A DNA stretch of 44,973 bases from Rhodospirillaceae bacterium (GTDB taxonomy: Bacteria > Pseudomonadota > Alphaproteobacteria > Rhodospirillales > UBA2165): positions 1-44,973 of the forward strand of contig JABHAA010000081.1 of assembly GCA_018674495.1 (NCBI GenBank), written 5' to 3'. Within the stretch, counting starts at the first letter, position 1, and each line of letters starts with the position of its first letter. The notes under the pieces are model-generated. The model was given only the letters and a program-made list of their open reading frames with translations. It was not told the DNA's origin and ran no database searches. The position numbers and the translations under genes were made by a program. Positions 25,052 through 33,310 of this stretch are shown here, piece after piece.

Positions 25052-25616
25052 CGGCCTCATCGCAGGTGATGATCCTGGCGACGCTGCGCAAACCCTCGAT
25101 AGATACATTGTGCACGTCCGCATCGAAGGCGGCGCATCCGTCCGACAGAACGTCGATGTCAAAGCCGCGCACATGGGCATCGCGCACCGTCGATGCGACG
25201 CCGCCATTGGTCACGATGCCACCAAACACCAGGCGCTTGATACCGGCCCGGTTCAGCATCCATTCCAGACGGCTCATGTAAAACGCCGAATAGGCCACTT
25301 TCTCGGCCGATAGATCCGCCGGCGCCAGCTCGTCGATCAAGGCGTGACCGAAGCTGCCCGGCGTAAAATCCCCAGCCTTGAGAAATGGGCGGAGAGATTT
25401 GAGATGTGCATCGATAAAGGGTTCACCGTTTTTGCCCGGCACCAGGGTGAAATGGGTTGATACGATCCACGCCCCGCTGCTGCGCGCCGCATCGGCCACC
25501 GGTTTCAGCCGGGCGGGTAGGGCGGCGATCAAATCCGACGTGGCGCCGCCTCGGGCGTAAGCGCCTTCCGGGTGCAGAAAATCATTTTGCATATCGACCA
25601 GCATTAGTGCGGTCAT
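25032..25616 (-). CDS. Isochorismatase-like hydrolase lacking the nucleophilic cysteine
   Basis: This is a 194-residue isochorismatase-fold protein. D8 (LVDMQNDF) and K106 (AEKVAYSAF) are in place, but the block that normally reads TNVCVEST reads TNGGVAST, so the cysteine nucleophile position (139) is Gly. The family includes nicotinamidase, maleamate amidohydrolase (NicF) and N-carbamoylsarcosine amidase, which need the Cys, and true isochorismatases, which do not. It is the last gene of the LeuC-LeuD-lyase-HyuB-HyuA operon and overlaps hyuA by four bases, which suggests a hydrolytic step on a product of HyuAB. Without the Cys, a C-O or enol-ether hydrolysis is more likely than amide cleavage (inference). 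Confidence 0.85.
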   Translation of the reverse strand: MTALMLVDMQNDFLHPEGAYARGGATSDLIAALPARLKPVADAARSSGAWIVSTHFTLVPGKNGEPFIDAHLKSLRPFLKAGDFTPGSFGHALIDELAPADLSAEKVAYSAFYMSRLEWMLNRAGIKRLVFGGIVTNGGVASTVRDAHVRGFDIDVLSDGCAAFDADVHNVSIEGLRSVARIITCDEAVKGFRS

Positions 25617-27664
25617 GATTGCTCCTTTCGCGCGATCACCAGATTGCCGAAATTATCGACGCTACCTTCCAGGTCGGGATCGATGAATATGGTAGTGTCG
25701 GGTTGTTCCAACAATGCCGGGCCCGGCACGTTCGAGCCAATGGGCAGGTCCAGCCGCCGGTAGATATCGGCTTGTTGCCAGCCCCCATCGATCCAGACCT
25801 CGCGGCTTTCCACACGGGATTCCTCCATGCTGGCATCTTCGGTGGGCGCCAATAGGGACAGATCGAACTTGGGCCGCCGGCCTATGACGGCGACGCGGAG
25901 ATTGAGGACGCGAGTCTCGATGCCGTCCAGCAAACGTCCGAAGGCGGCGCGGTAGGCGTCTTCGAAGGCGGAGAGAATTTGACCCCGCGACAATCCGCCC
26001 CGCTCCACGCGCACCGGGACCGTGTGGGTCTGGCCAACATAGAGCATATCCAGCTCGATCTCACTTTCGGTGTGGTTGAAGCTGACATTGGCGGCAGCCA
26101 GGCGTTCGGAGCCGTCTTGGGTGGTAGTCGCAATTTCTGCCTCGAGTGCCGCGATATCCAGATCGGCGAGCAGGGCGTTCAGCGTGTGCACCCTATCGAA
26201 TCGCATATCGGCGATGACGCAGCCCATGGCGCTGGTAACGCCCGGGAAGCGCGGCACCAGAGCTTTGGCGAGGCCGATATCCTTGATGAGCGCGCCGGTG
26301 TGCAGGGCGCCGCCGCCGCCGAACGGCATGGCCACGAACTTTGCCGGATCGTGGCCGCGCTCCACCGAAACCAGGCGGATGGCGCCGGCCATTTTGGAAT
26401 TGGTGACGCGAATGATGGCTTCGGCGGCTTCCATGACGCCAAGCCCGAGGGCCGCACCCACTTCGGCCTCGATCGCCGCCTTGGCCGCATCGCCATCCAG
26501 CCGGTCCAGCTTGCCGCCGATGGGCCGCTCGCCATTGATGCGCCCAAGGACCAGATTAGCGTCGGTGACCGTCGGCCTTAAATTGCCGAGGCCATAACAG
26601 ACCGGACCTGGATTGGAGCCGGCGCTTTCCGGGCCGATCTGCAACAGCCCGCCGCCATCGACCCAGGCGATGGAGCCGCCGCCGGCGCCGATGGTGTTGA
26701 TTTCAATCATCGGAGTGCGTACCACCATGCCGAAATCCACTGCCGTTTGCGCCGCCAAGGTGCTTATGCCATCGTTGATCAGCGACACGTCGAAACTGGT
26801 GCCGCCCATGTCGCAGGTGATCAGGTTCGGATAGCCGGCGCTGATGCCGATATGGGCGCCGGCGATAACCCCGGCGGCGGGCCCCGATAGGGCGGTGCGC
26901 ACCGGCACGGCGCGTGCCTCGTCCACGGACATGACGCCGCCGTTGGATTGCACCATCAATACCTCGCCGCCAAAACCGTCGCCGCGCAAGCCGCCTTCCA
27001 GCCGTTCCAGATAGTCGCCCACATGGGGTTGCAGATAGGCGTTCAAGGTGGCCGTGGAGAGCCGCTCGAACTCGCGAATTTCGGGTAGGATTTCCGACGA
27101 TGCGGTGACATGGGCGTTGGGCCAGATGTCTCGCACCGCGGCGGCGGCGGCGCGCTCGTTGGCGTCGTTGGCGTAGGAGTTCATGAAAAAGATGGCGACA
27201 GATTGCGCGCCGCGCTCAAGCAACAGCGCTGCCGCCGCCCGCACCTCGTCCGCATCCAGGGCCGTGTGCACGGATCCGTCGGCGAGCACCCGCTCGTCTA
27301 CTTCGAGGCGAAGATCGCGGGGCACGACGGGCTCGAACATGCCCCAAAGGCCCCAGGTTTCCGGGCGGTCGCGGCGGCGCATCTCGATCAAGTCCCGAAA
27401 GCCAGCCGTGGTGATGATGCCGGCCCGTGCGCCCTTGCGCTCCAAAAGCGCGTTGGTGGCGACCGTGGTGCCATGGACAATCAGCGACACTTCGCCAAGT
27501 TTGGGCATTTGTTCGGCAATGCCGGCGCGGATGCCGATGGATTGGTCTTCCAGGGTCGAGGGCACTTTGGCGACGGCGCAAGTTCCGTCTTCCTCATTTA
27601 AGAAAAACACATCGGTGAAGGTACCTCCCACATCGACGCCGACGACGCTCTGCGAGCCCGCCAT
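25613..27664 (-). CDS. hyuA: Hydantoinase/oxoprolinase family protein, subunit A, copy 2
   Basis: This is a 683-residue HyuA-type protein with GVDVGGTFTDVFFL, VHGTTVATNALLERKGA, TTAGFRDLIEMRRRDRPETWGLWG, RTALSGPAAGVIAGA, TCDMGGTSFDVSLI and GAGGGSIAWVD; all blocks of the family are intact. The RDRPETWGLWG block is closer to hydantoinase/N-methylhydantoinase proteins than copy 1 (RFDQYDV). It starts two bases after the hyuB stop and overlaps the isochorismatase-like gene by four, within a tight operon. ATP-dependent cyclic-imide hydrolysis or a carboxylase role are both possible. Confidence 0.9.
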   Translation of the reverse strand: MAGSQSVVGVDVGGTFTDVFFLNEEDGTCAVAKVPSTLEDQSIGIRAGIAEQMPKLGEVSLIVHGTTVATNALLERKGARAGIITTAGFRDLIEMRRRDRPETWGLWGMFEPVVPRDLRLEVDERVLADGSVHTALDADEVRAAAALLLERGAQSVAIFFMNSYANDANERAAAAAVRDIWPNAHVTASSEILPEIREFERLSTATLNAYLQPHVGDYLERLEGGLRGDGFGGEVLMVQSNGGVMSVDEARAVPVRTALSGPAAGVIAGAHIGISAGYPNLITCDMGGTSFDVSLINDGISTLAAQTAVDFGMVVRTPMIEINTIGAGGGSIAWVDGGGLLQIGPESAGSNPGPVCYGLGNLRPTVTDANLVLGRINGERPIGGKLDRLDGDAAKAAIEAEVGAALGLGVMEAAEAIIRVTNSKMAGAIRLVSVERGHDPAKFVAMPFGGGGALHTGALIKDIGLAKALVPRFPGVTSAMGCVIADMRFDRVHTLNALLADLDIAALEAEIATTTQDGSERLAAANVSFNHTESEIELDMLYVGQTHTVPVRVERGGLSRGQILSAFEDAYRAAFGRLLDGIETRVLNLRVAVIGRRPKFDLSLLAPTEDASMEESRVESREVWIDGGWQQADIYRRLDLPIGSNVPGPALLEQPDTTIFIDPDLEGSVDNFGNLVIARKEQS

Positions 27665-27666
27665 AG

Positions 27667-29433
27667 TCAGGCCCGCAATTTCTTAGTTGCGGCTGCGTCC
27701 AGCACGCCCGCCGCCGACACCACACAGTGATAGTCATCCGCCGCCGCTTGAACGGACACGTAACCGAGGCGCACGTCTTCGGCGATGCGTGCCGGCTCAC
27801 GGGTTTTGGCGTCGCCATAGCCGCCGCCGCCGGGGGCCTCGATGCGTACCCGCTGGCCACGGGAGAGGGCAATATCCACCATCTTGGATGCCATCGGCGG
27901 CGTCGCATCTTCGCCATTGGCATCCGGGTAGGTAAAGCGGTTGAGGGCGCCCATCCCGCCGCCGGCGACGCCGGGCGGCGCATATCTGCCGCGCTCACCG
28001 AACAGGAACACGTCGGCCTCTTTTTCCAGCAATTCGATCTCGTAGACGGCGCCAAGCCCGCCCCGGTGCCGGCCCGGCCCGCCACTGTCGGAGCGCAACG
28101 CCCATTGGGTGAAGCGCACCGGATAGGCGGCTTCCAAAATTTCCAGCGGTGGAATGGTGGCCGTCGAGATCGGCGCGTTGCCGTGGTTGAGGCCGTCGCC
28201 CAACGGATGGCCGCCATGGCCGCCACCGAAAAACGAGAACATCACCCATCGGGCGCCGTTTTCCCGGTAGCCGGCCAGCGACAGCGCGTTGATGGTGCCG
28301 TAGGCGCAGCCGTTGGACATCTCCGGCACCACCTTGGATATGGCGACAAACATTACGTCGATAACGCGCAATATGGTTTCCGTGTAGCCGCCCACCGGTT
28401 TCGGGCGACTGACGCTTAACAGGCTGCCATTCGGTATCACGAAGCGGATCGGCTCCAACACGCCGGAATTAGCGGGCACGTCCCGGAATATATGTTTCAG
28501 TGCCACATAGCAGGACGCAATGGCGGTAGAGCGGGCGATATTCACCGGCCCGGCGCAGGCTTCCGAGGTGCGTGAAAAATCCAAAGTCATGGCGCCGCCT
28601 TCGACAATAATGTCGAGGGCCACTTTGAGTGGTGCGTCGACAATTCCGTCATTGTCCAGCCAATCCTCGGCCGAATAGGTGCCGTCGGGCAGCGCTTCGA
28701 TATGGCCCGTCATTAATTTCGCAGCGCGGGCCTTCAACTGGACGAGAGCTTCCAGAACCAGCTCGGCGCTATATTCATCGAGCAGTTCACCGAGCCGTTT
28801 TTGGCCGAGATCGAGGGCGCTGATCTGGCCGTTGAGGTCGCCGTAGAGGCTGACCGGTTGGCGCGAATTGGCTTGCAGGATGGCGACGATATCCGGGTTG
28901 AGGACACCGGCTCGAAACAATCGCACCGGCGGGATAAGCATGCCTTCCTGATAGCATTCGGTGGCTGCCGGATTGTAATTGCCGGGTACCGCGCCGCCGA
29001 CATCGTGCCAATGGCCGACCGAGGCCATGAAGCAGAACAATTCGTCTTTCCGGAAAAAAGGCCGCACCAACTTGAAATCGGACAGATGCGTGCCGCCTTC
29101 ATAGGGATCGTTGAAGATAAAGACATCGCCGTCTTGTAAGGTGAGCCCATCTTTTTCAATTGTGTCGATCACCATTTTGACGGCGAAAGACATGGCGCCG
29201 ACAAATATGGGCAGACCGGATTTTCCCTGGATCAGAGTCTCGCCGGTATCCTTGTGATAGAGCCCGTGGCTGGCGTCATGGGCCTCGGCGATGATCGGGT
29301 TGAAGGCGCTCCGAAACAGCGTCGCGTCCATCTCGTCGGCGATCTGTTCCAGCCGGCCCTTCAAGACCGCCAGCAATACCGGGTCCAGCCGGCCGGGTTC
29401 AGTTTTGGTCTTCGTCATATTGCTTGGCGCCAT
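27667..29433 (-). CDS. hyuB: Hydantoinase B family protein, copy 2
   Basis: This is a 588-residue HyuB protein with LKGRLEQIADEMDATLFRSAFNPIIAEAHDAS at the N-terminus and the region FIFNDPYEGGTHLSDFKLVRP. MASVGHWHDVGG and the C-terminal glycine-rich APGGGGYGDAKTREP are also intact. It overlaps the end of the lyase gene by 35 bp; AGGA eight bases before the ATG at 29433 supports that start (an ATG five codons in is the alternative). The gene order here is hyuB-hyuA, reversed compared with the 13.6 kb copy, so the two sets are not a simple recent duplication. Confidence 0.9.
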   Translation of the reverse strand: MAPSNMTKTKTEPGRLDPVLLAVLKGRLEQIADEMDATLFRSAFNPIIAEAHDASHGLYHKDTGETLIQGKSGLPIFVGAMSFAVKMVIDTIEKDGLTLQDGDVFIFNDPYEGGTHLSDFKLVRPFFRKDELFCFMASVGHWHDVGGAVPGNYNPAATECYQEGMLIPPVRLFRAGVLNPDIVAILQANSRQPVSLYGDLNGQISALDLGQKRLGELLDEYSAELVLEALVQLKARAAKLMTGHIEALPDGTYSAEDWLDNDGIVDAPLKVALDIIVEGGAMTLDFSRTSEACAGPVNIARSTAIASCYVALKHIFRDVPANSGVLEPIRFVIPNGSLLSVSRPKPVGGYTETILRVIDVMFVAISKVVPEMSNGCAYGTINALSLAGYRENGARWVMFSFFGGGHGGHPLGDGLNHGNAPISTATIPPLEILEAAYPVRFTQWALRSDSGGPGRHRGGLGAVYEIELLEKEADVFLFGERGRYAPPGVAGGGMGALNRFTYPDANGEDATPPMASKMVDIALSRGQRVRIEAPGGGGYGDAKTREPARIAEDVRLGYVSVQAAADDYHCVVSAAGVLDAAATKKLRA

Positions 29434-30268
29434 CCAAGATATCCTGGGTGCCGAGGAGGGCGTTCAATTCGCCGAAATCGAGCATCCTGTCCAGATACGG
29501 CGTGGTCGAGCCGTGGGCGGCCAGGCTTTCGAAATAGGCGTCCGCCGCGTGTGCCAGGGCGCGCACCAAACCACCCGGAAAGATGACGATGGAATAGCCG
29601 AGGGCCTGCAATTCCTCCGCCGAATGCATGGGCGTCTTGCCGCCCTCGACCATGTTGGCCAGCAATGGCGTGTCGCCGCCGAAACGATTGGCCGCATCCA
29701 CCAATTGGGCATCGTCCGTTAAGGCTTCGATGAACAGCACGTCGGCGCCGGCCTCGACATATTTCGCCGCCCGCTCCATCGCGGGCTCCATCCCTTCGAC
29801 GCCGGCCGCATCAGTGCGGGCGACGATCAGTGTGTCGCCGTCCCGGCGCGCATCCAACGCCGCCTTGATTTTGCCGCACATCTCGCCGGCGCTGACCAAG
29901 GTTTTGCCGGCCAGATGGCCGCAGCGTTTGGGCAAGGATTGGTCTTCCAACTGAATGGCCGAGGCGCCGGCGCGTTCCAGCACGCGCACCGTCCGGCCCA
30001 CATTGATAGCATTGCCGTAGCCGGTATCGGCATCAACGATCAACGGTGTCTCAACTCTTTCGCGGATAGTGCCGACTACCGAGGCCACTTCTTCCAGGGA
30101 CACCAGACCGATATCGGGGCGGCCCAATCTGGTGTAGGCGATGGAGGCGCCGGAGATATAAAACGCTTCGAAGCCCGCCCGCTCGGCCATCATGGCGCCG
30201 AAGGCATCGTAGATGCCGGGCGCGACAAGGATATCGGGCTGGCGGAGGCGTTGTTTCAAATCTGCCAT
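29399..30268 (-). CDS. Isocitrate lyase / PEP mutase superfamily lyase
   Basis: This is a 289-residue single-domain member of the family. It has ISGASIAYTRLGRPDIGLVSLEEV, the Mg-binding DADTGYG (about 79-85), IQLEDQSLPKRCGHLAG with the KRCGH catalytic signature (114-118), and RTDA. Relatives are methylisocitrate lyase, 2,3-dimethylmalate lyase and oxaloacetate decarboxylase. Its neighbours are a LeuC/LeuD-type hydratase. That pair is what 2,3-dimethylmalate formation and cleavage need in anaerobic nicotinate catabolism (hydratase DmdAB, lyase Dml). It is also what a methylcitrate-like route would use. The specific substrate is inferred from context only. Confidence 0.88.
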   Translation of the reverse strand: MADLKQRLRQPDILVAPGIYDAFGAMMAERAGFEAFYISGASIAYTRLGRPDIGLVSLEEVASVVGTIRERVETPLIVDADTGYGNAINVGRTVRVLERAGASAIQLEDQSLPKRCGHLAGKTLVSAGEMCGKIKAALDARRDGDTLIVARTDAAGVEGMEPAMERAAKYVEAGADVLFIEALTDDAQLVDAANRFGGDTPLLANMVEGGKTPMHSAEELQALGYSIVIFPGGLVRALAHAADAYFESLAAHGSTTPYLDRMLDFGELNALLGTQDILDGAKQYDEDQN

Positions 30269-30280
30269 GGGTTTTCCGGT

Positions 30281-30769
30281 TCAGTCCTTGAGTTTTTTTT
30301 CAAGGTAGGGCACCAGTCCGCCTGCGTCGATCAGCCCCATCAAATGGTCTGGTATGGCGTCCGATGCAACGCTTATCCCGCTGTCCAGATTGGTAATGCT
30401 CCCGCCGGCCAGATCGACTTCGATGCGTTGGCTCATTTCGATACCGTTGACGGCGGCGCAGACAATCGCCGGTAGGCCCCAATTGAAGGCGTTGCGGTAA
30501 AAGATGCCGCCGAAGCTTGGCGCGATGACCGCCGCCACGCCGAGATGTTCGAGCACTTGCGCCGCCTGCTCGCGGCTGGAGCCCATGCCGAAGTTTTTGC
30601 CGGAGACGATGATGTCGCCCGATTGCACAGAGGACGCGAAGGACGCATCAACACTTTCTAGGCAATGTTCGGCCAGTTCTTGCAGCGGGCTTTTCATATA
30701 GATGCCGGGCGCGATCACGTCCGTATTGACGTCATCGCCAAAGCGCCACACCCGCCCTGTCAATGTCAT
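30281..30769 (-). CDS. LeuD-like small subunit of a hydro-lyase (aconitase superfamily)
   Basis: This is a 162-residue swivelling-domain protein: GRVWRFGDDVNTDVIAPGIYM at the start, then GKNFGMGSSREQAAQVLEHLGVAAVIA and SFGGIFYRNAFNWGLPAI. It is the short archaeal/dimethylmaleate-hydratase-type small subunit, not the longer leucine-biosynthesis LeuD. The ATG at 30769 overlaps the stop of the large subunit (ATGA). It should form an isomerase/hydratase with that subunit, acting on a dicarboxylate with a C=C bond. Confidence 0.88.
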   Translation of the reverse strand: MTLTGRVWRFGDDVNTDVIAPGIYMKSPLQELAEHCLESVDASFASSVQSGDIIVSGKNFGMGSSREQAAQVLEHLGVAAVIAPSFGGIFYRNAFNWGLPAIVCAAVNGIEMSQRIEVDLAGGSITNLDSGISVASDAIPDHLMGLIDAGGLVPYLEKKLKD

Positions 30770-32040
30770 GGCGCGTCCCCAAGCAAGTCTCTTGGATCGG
30801 TGATGGTGCCGGTGACCGCGCTGGCGGCGACGGTGTAGGGGGACGCGAGATATACTTTCGATGTCTTGGCGCCCATGCGTCCTTGAAAATTGCGCGCCGT
30901 GGAAGCCAGGCACACTTCGTCCTCGGCCAGGGTGCCGACGCCGTAACCTGCACAGGCGCCGCAACCGGTGGGCAAAAGATTGGCGCCGGCGTCCATGATG
31001 ATTTGCATGGTGCCGTTTCGCATTGCCTCGGCCAGGATGCGCGCCGATGCGGGGGCCACGGTCAGCCGCTTGCCGGGTGCAACATGGCGGCCTTTAAGCA
31101 CCGATGCGGCCATTTCAAGATCGTTCAGCTTGGCGCCGGTGCAGGCGCCGATATAGAACTGATCGATATGGGCTTTGTCCGCATCGCCAACATCGACGGC
31201 GTTGGACGGGCTGTGCGGCGCGGCGACTTGAGGTTCCAACTCATTGGCGCTGAAATCGTGGGTGGTCAGATAGTCCGCGCCTTCGTCACTCCGGAAAGCC
31301 TGCCAATCGCCGGGATCGGCGCCGGCGCTCTGGACATAGGCGGCGGTGGTTTCATCGGGCTCAACAATGCCGGTCTGGGCGCCCAGCTCAGCCGCCATGT
31401 TGGCCAGCGTCATGCGTTCCATCATACCCAGCCCAGCGATGGTGTCGCCGCCATATTCGATGGCCTGGTAGTCGCCGGCGTCCATGCCCAATTCGGCGCA
31501 CATTTTGAGCGCCATATCCTTGGCCGCGACGCCGGGCCCAAAGGTGCCGGTCCAATGAATGCGGATGGTCCCCGGCACCCTGATCCAAGTCTCGCCAGTG
31601 GCCAGCACGCCTGCCATGTCGGTGGCGCCGATGCCGAACATATAGGCGCCGAATGCGCCGCCGGTGGGGGAGTGGCTGTCGCCGCCGACCGCGAACATGC
31701 CGGGGCAGAGATGGCCGCGCTCTGGCGTCACCACATGGCAGATGCCCTGCTGGTCATAGAAATTGAGGATATTGTGTTCCGCCGCCCATTCCCGAGTTAA
31801 CTTTAAAATCGCGGCGCTTTCGGCATCGACGCAGGGTGCATAGTGATCCGAGATCAATACGATTTTCGAGGCATCCCACACGCCAACGCCCAACCGCTCC
31901 AATATGGGCTTGGCCCGGCGCGGCCCGCCACTGTCGTGGATCATGGCCAGATCGACGGCGCAGGTGACGATATCGCCGGGGCTGACATAATCGGCGCCGG
32001 CCGCCTTGGCGATGATTTTTTGGGCAATGGTTTGTTGCAT
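30766..32040 (-). CDS. LeuC-like large subunit of a hydro-lyase (aconitase superfamily)
   Basis: This is a 424-residue large subunit with the 4Fe-4S ligands in IGACTGAK and GCGACAG. It also has ISDHYAPC, GGDSHSPTGGAFGAYMFGIGATD and the KMC..LGMDAGDYQAIEYGG region. It is of the short type (about 420 residues) that includes homoaconitase/isopropylmalate isomerase and dimethylmaleate hydratase. As the first gene of the operon LeuC-LeuD-lyase-HyuB-HyuA-isochorismatase it sets the theme: hydration of an unsaturated dicarboxylic acid followed by retro-aldol cleavage. Leucine synthesis is unlikely because leuA and leuB are absent and catabolic genes surround it. Confidence 0.9.
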   Translation of the reverse strand: MQQTIAQKIIAKAAGADYVSPGDIVTCAVDLAMIHDSGGPRRAKPILERLGVGVWDASKIVLISDHYAPCVDAESAAILKLTREWAAEHNILNFYDQQGICHVVTPERGHLCPGMFAVGGDSHSPTGGAFGAYMFGIGATDMAGVLATGETWIRVPGTIRIHWTGTFGPGVAAKDMALKMCAELGMDAGDYQAIEYGGDTIAGLGMMERMTLANMAAELGAQTGIVEPDETTAAYVQSAGADPGDWQAFRSDEGADYLTTHDFSANELEPQVAAPHSPSNAVDVGDADKAHIDQFYIGACTGAKLNDLEMAASVLKGRHVAPGKRLTVAPASARILAEAMRNGTMQIIMDAGANLLPTGCGACAGYGVGTLAEDEVCLASTARNFQGRMGAKTSKVYLASPYTVAASAVTGTITDPRDLLGDAP

Positions 32041-32104
32041 GATCCTGGCGTTGCGTTTAACTCACAGTGTCGTTTGTATGGCAATAATATCGCAAAGGGA
32101 GCGC

Positions 32105-32488
32105 ATGACCAGACATCAAATGATCGAACTGGTGGAACGCTATTTCGGCGCTGTCGATGGCGAGGATTTCGCCGTGATCGCCGGGACGCTCGCGCCCGAA
32201 TGCATCTTCAGCGTCGAAACCCACAGTGTTTTACTTGCCAGCCGCACAGAAATTGAAACCATGTTCCGGCGCCTCTGGAACGATCATGCTGCCGTCAGCC
32301 ACCGGGATTTCGTCTATGTGGCCGATGTGGACGAAGGCCGCATCGCCGCCCGCTTCCAGGTGGTCAATACACACGCCGACGGCTCCGAAACCCGCAAATC
32401 CAACTGCAATTTTTTCGAGATCAAGGATGGCCGCTTCACCCGCGTCGCCGTCTATATGGCCGGTGACAATACATTGACGTCAGGCTGA
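32105..32488 (+). CDS. SnoaL/NTF2-like protein, copy 2
   Basis: This is a 127-residue SnoaL-like protein (MIELVERYFGAVDGEDFAVIAGTLAPECIFSVETHSV..., ending FFEIKDGRFTRVAVYMAG). It is only loosely similar to the copy at 24656. The ATG at 32105 is preceded by GGGAG; a longer frame upstream begins inside the LeuC promoter region and is not used. It is divergent from the LeuC operon and overlaps the convergent racemase-like gene by nine bases. Role unknown; small isomerase or dehydratase possible. Confidence 0.75.
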   Translation: MTRHQMIELVERYFGAVDGEDFAVIAGTLAPECIFSVETHSVLLASRTEIETMFRRLWNDHAAVSHRDFVYVADVDEGRIAARFQVVNTHADGSETRKSNCNFFEIKDGRFTRVAVYMAGDNTLTSG

Positions 32489-33253
32489 GGCGAGGAGCTT
32501 CATCTTTTCGCCCCAAGGCTCGCCCCGGCTCCAGGCGAGGGCGTTTTCGGCGCTTGGGCTTTGGCCTGCGACCGCCAACGATGTTCGCCACGCTAGGCTG
32601 AGGGTGCAGGACGTGATCGGCGGCCCATCCCAATTGGCCCGCTCCCAAATGGAGCCCAGTGTCGGCATGCCGGTGCCAAGCATGACGATGGCGTCCACAT
32701 TTTTGGTGGCAAGCGCATCCAGCCCGGCGCCGCCGCTGTCGGCGTTCAAGCTGTAAATGGGATGGAAATCGCCCTCGTCCTTGTAGATGGCGGCCACTTC
32801 GGCAACGTCATAGCCGGCAGATTGCCAGTAGGCGACGCTCTCTTCGGTCAAATCCGGCGGATAGGGGGAAACCAGCCCGATTTGCTTTGCACCCAACGCG
32901 CTAAGCCAATCGGTGACGGCGCGGGCTGCGGTTATCAGCGGATATTGGCGTTCAGCTTCTATGGCTGCGCACCATTCGGCTTCCCGCTCCCGGCCAATCA
33001 GATAGGACGAGCCGGTGCAGGCGAAGGCCACCGCATCCAGGGGCGCATTGGAGAACTGATCGAGGGTAGCGCGCAGCCCATCCGAATATTCGGCCATCCG
33101 GTCCATCATCGATGGGCTGGGGCTGGTCAGGCGGGCGACCACCATGGCGACGCCCTGGGGCCACATAATATTGAACTCCGGCTCCGCCGTGGTATTCGCC
33201 TGCGGCGTCAAAACGCCAACCAGACCCTTGCCCGCATATTCCAGTGTTGCCAT
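32480..33253 (-). CDS. Asp/Glu-racemase superfamily protein (AMDase/maleate-isomerase-like) with one catalytic Cys
   Basis: This is a 257-residue protein of the same group as the one at 17334. It has the signature TPQANTTAEPEF and a first-site cysteine C79 in AFACTGSSY. The second site, VSCTDF in the other copy, here reads MLGTGMPT, so that cysteine is Gly. Maleate isomerases use two Cys; arylmalonate decarboxylases use one, but normally the second. The protein therefore is either a decarboxylase-like variant with swapped polarity or uses another residue. The ATG at 33253 is used because the longer frame begins with TTG. It is divergent from the FAD monooxygenase across 57 bp. Confidence 0.82.
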   Translation of the reverse strand: MATLEYAGKGLVGVLTPQANTTAEPEFNIMWPQGVAMVVARLTSPSPSMMDRMAEYSDGLRATLDQFSNAPLDAVAFACTGSSYLIGREREAEWCAAIEAERQYPLITAARAVTDWLSALGAKQIGLVSPYPPDLTEESVAYWQSAGYDVAEVAAIYKDEGDFHPIYSLNADSGGAGLDALATKNVDAIVMLGTGMPTLGSIWERANWDGPPITSCTLSLAWRTSLAVAGQSPSAENALAWSRGEPWGEKMKLLASA

Positions 33254-33310
33254 GATCGCCCGCGCCTTCAAAATCAATGGAGCGCGAAGTATCTTACCGG
33301 GGGACGGCGA

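Noticed and set aside
30766..32040. Leucine-biosynthesis leuC/leuD
   Set aside because: No leuA or leuB nearby, the small subunit is of the short catabolic type, and the pair is locked into an operon with a lyase and HyuAB.
32762..33310. N-terminal extension of the FAD monooxygenase frame
   Set aside because: This part is antisense to the racemase-like gene and shows no flavoprotein features; the FAD-binding motif begins right after the TTG at 33311.
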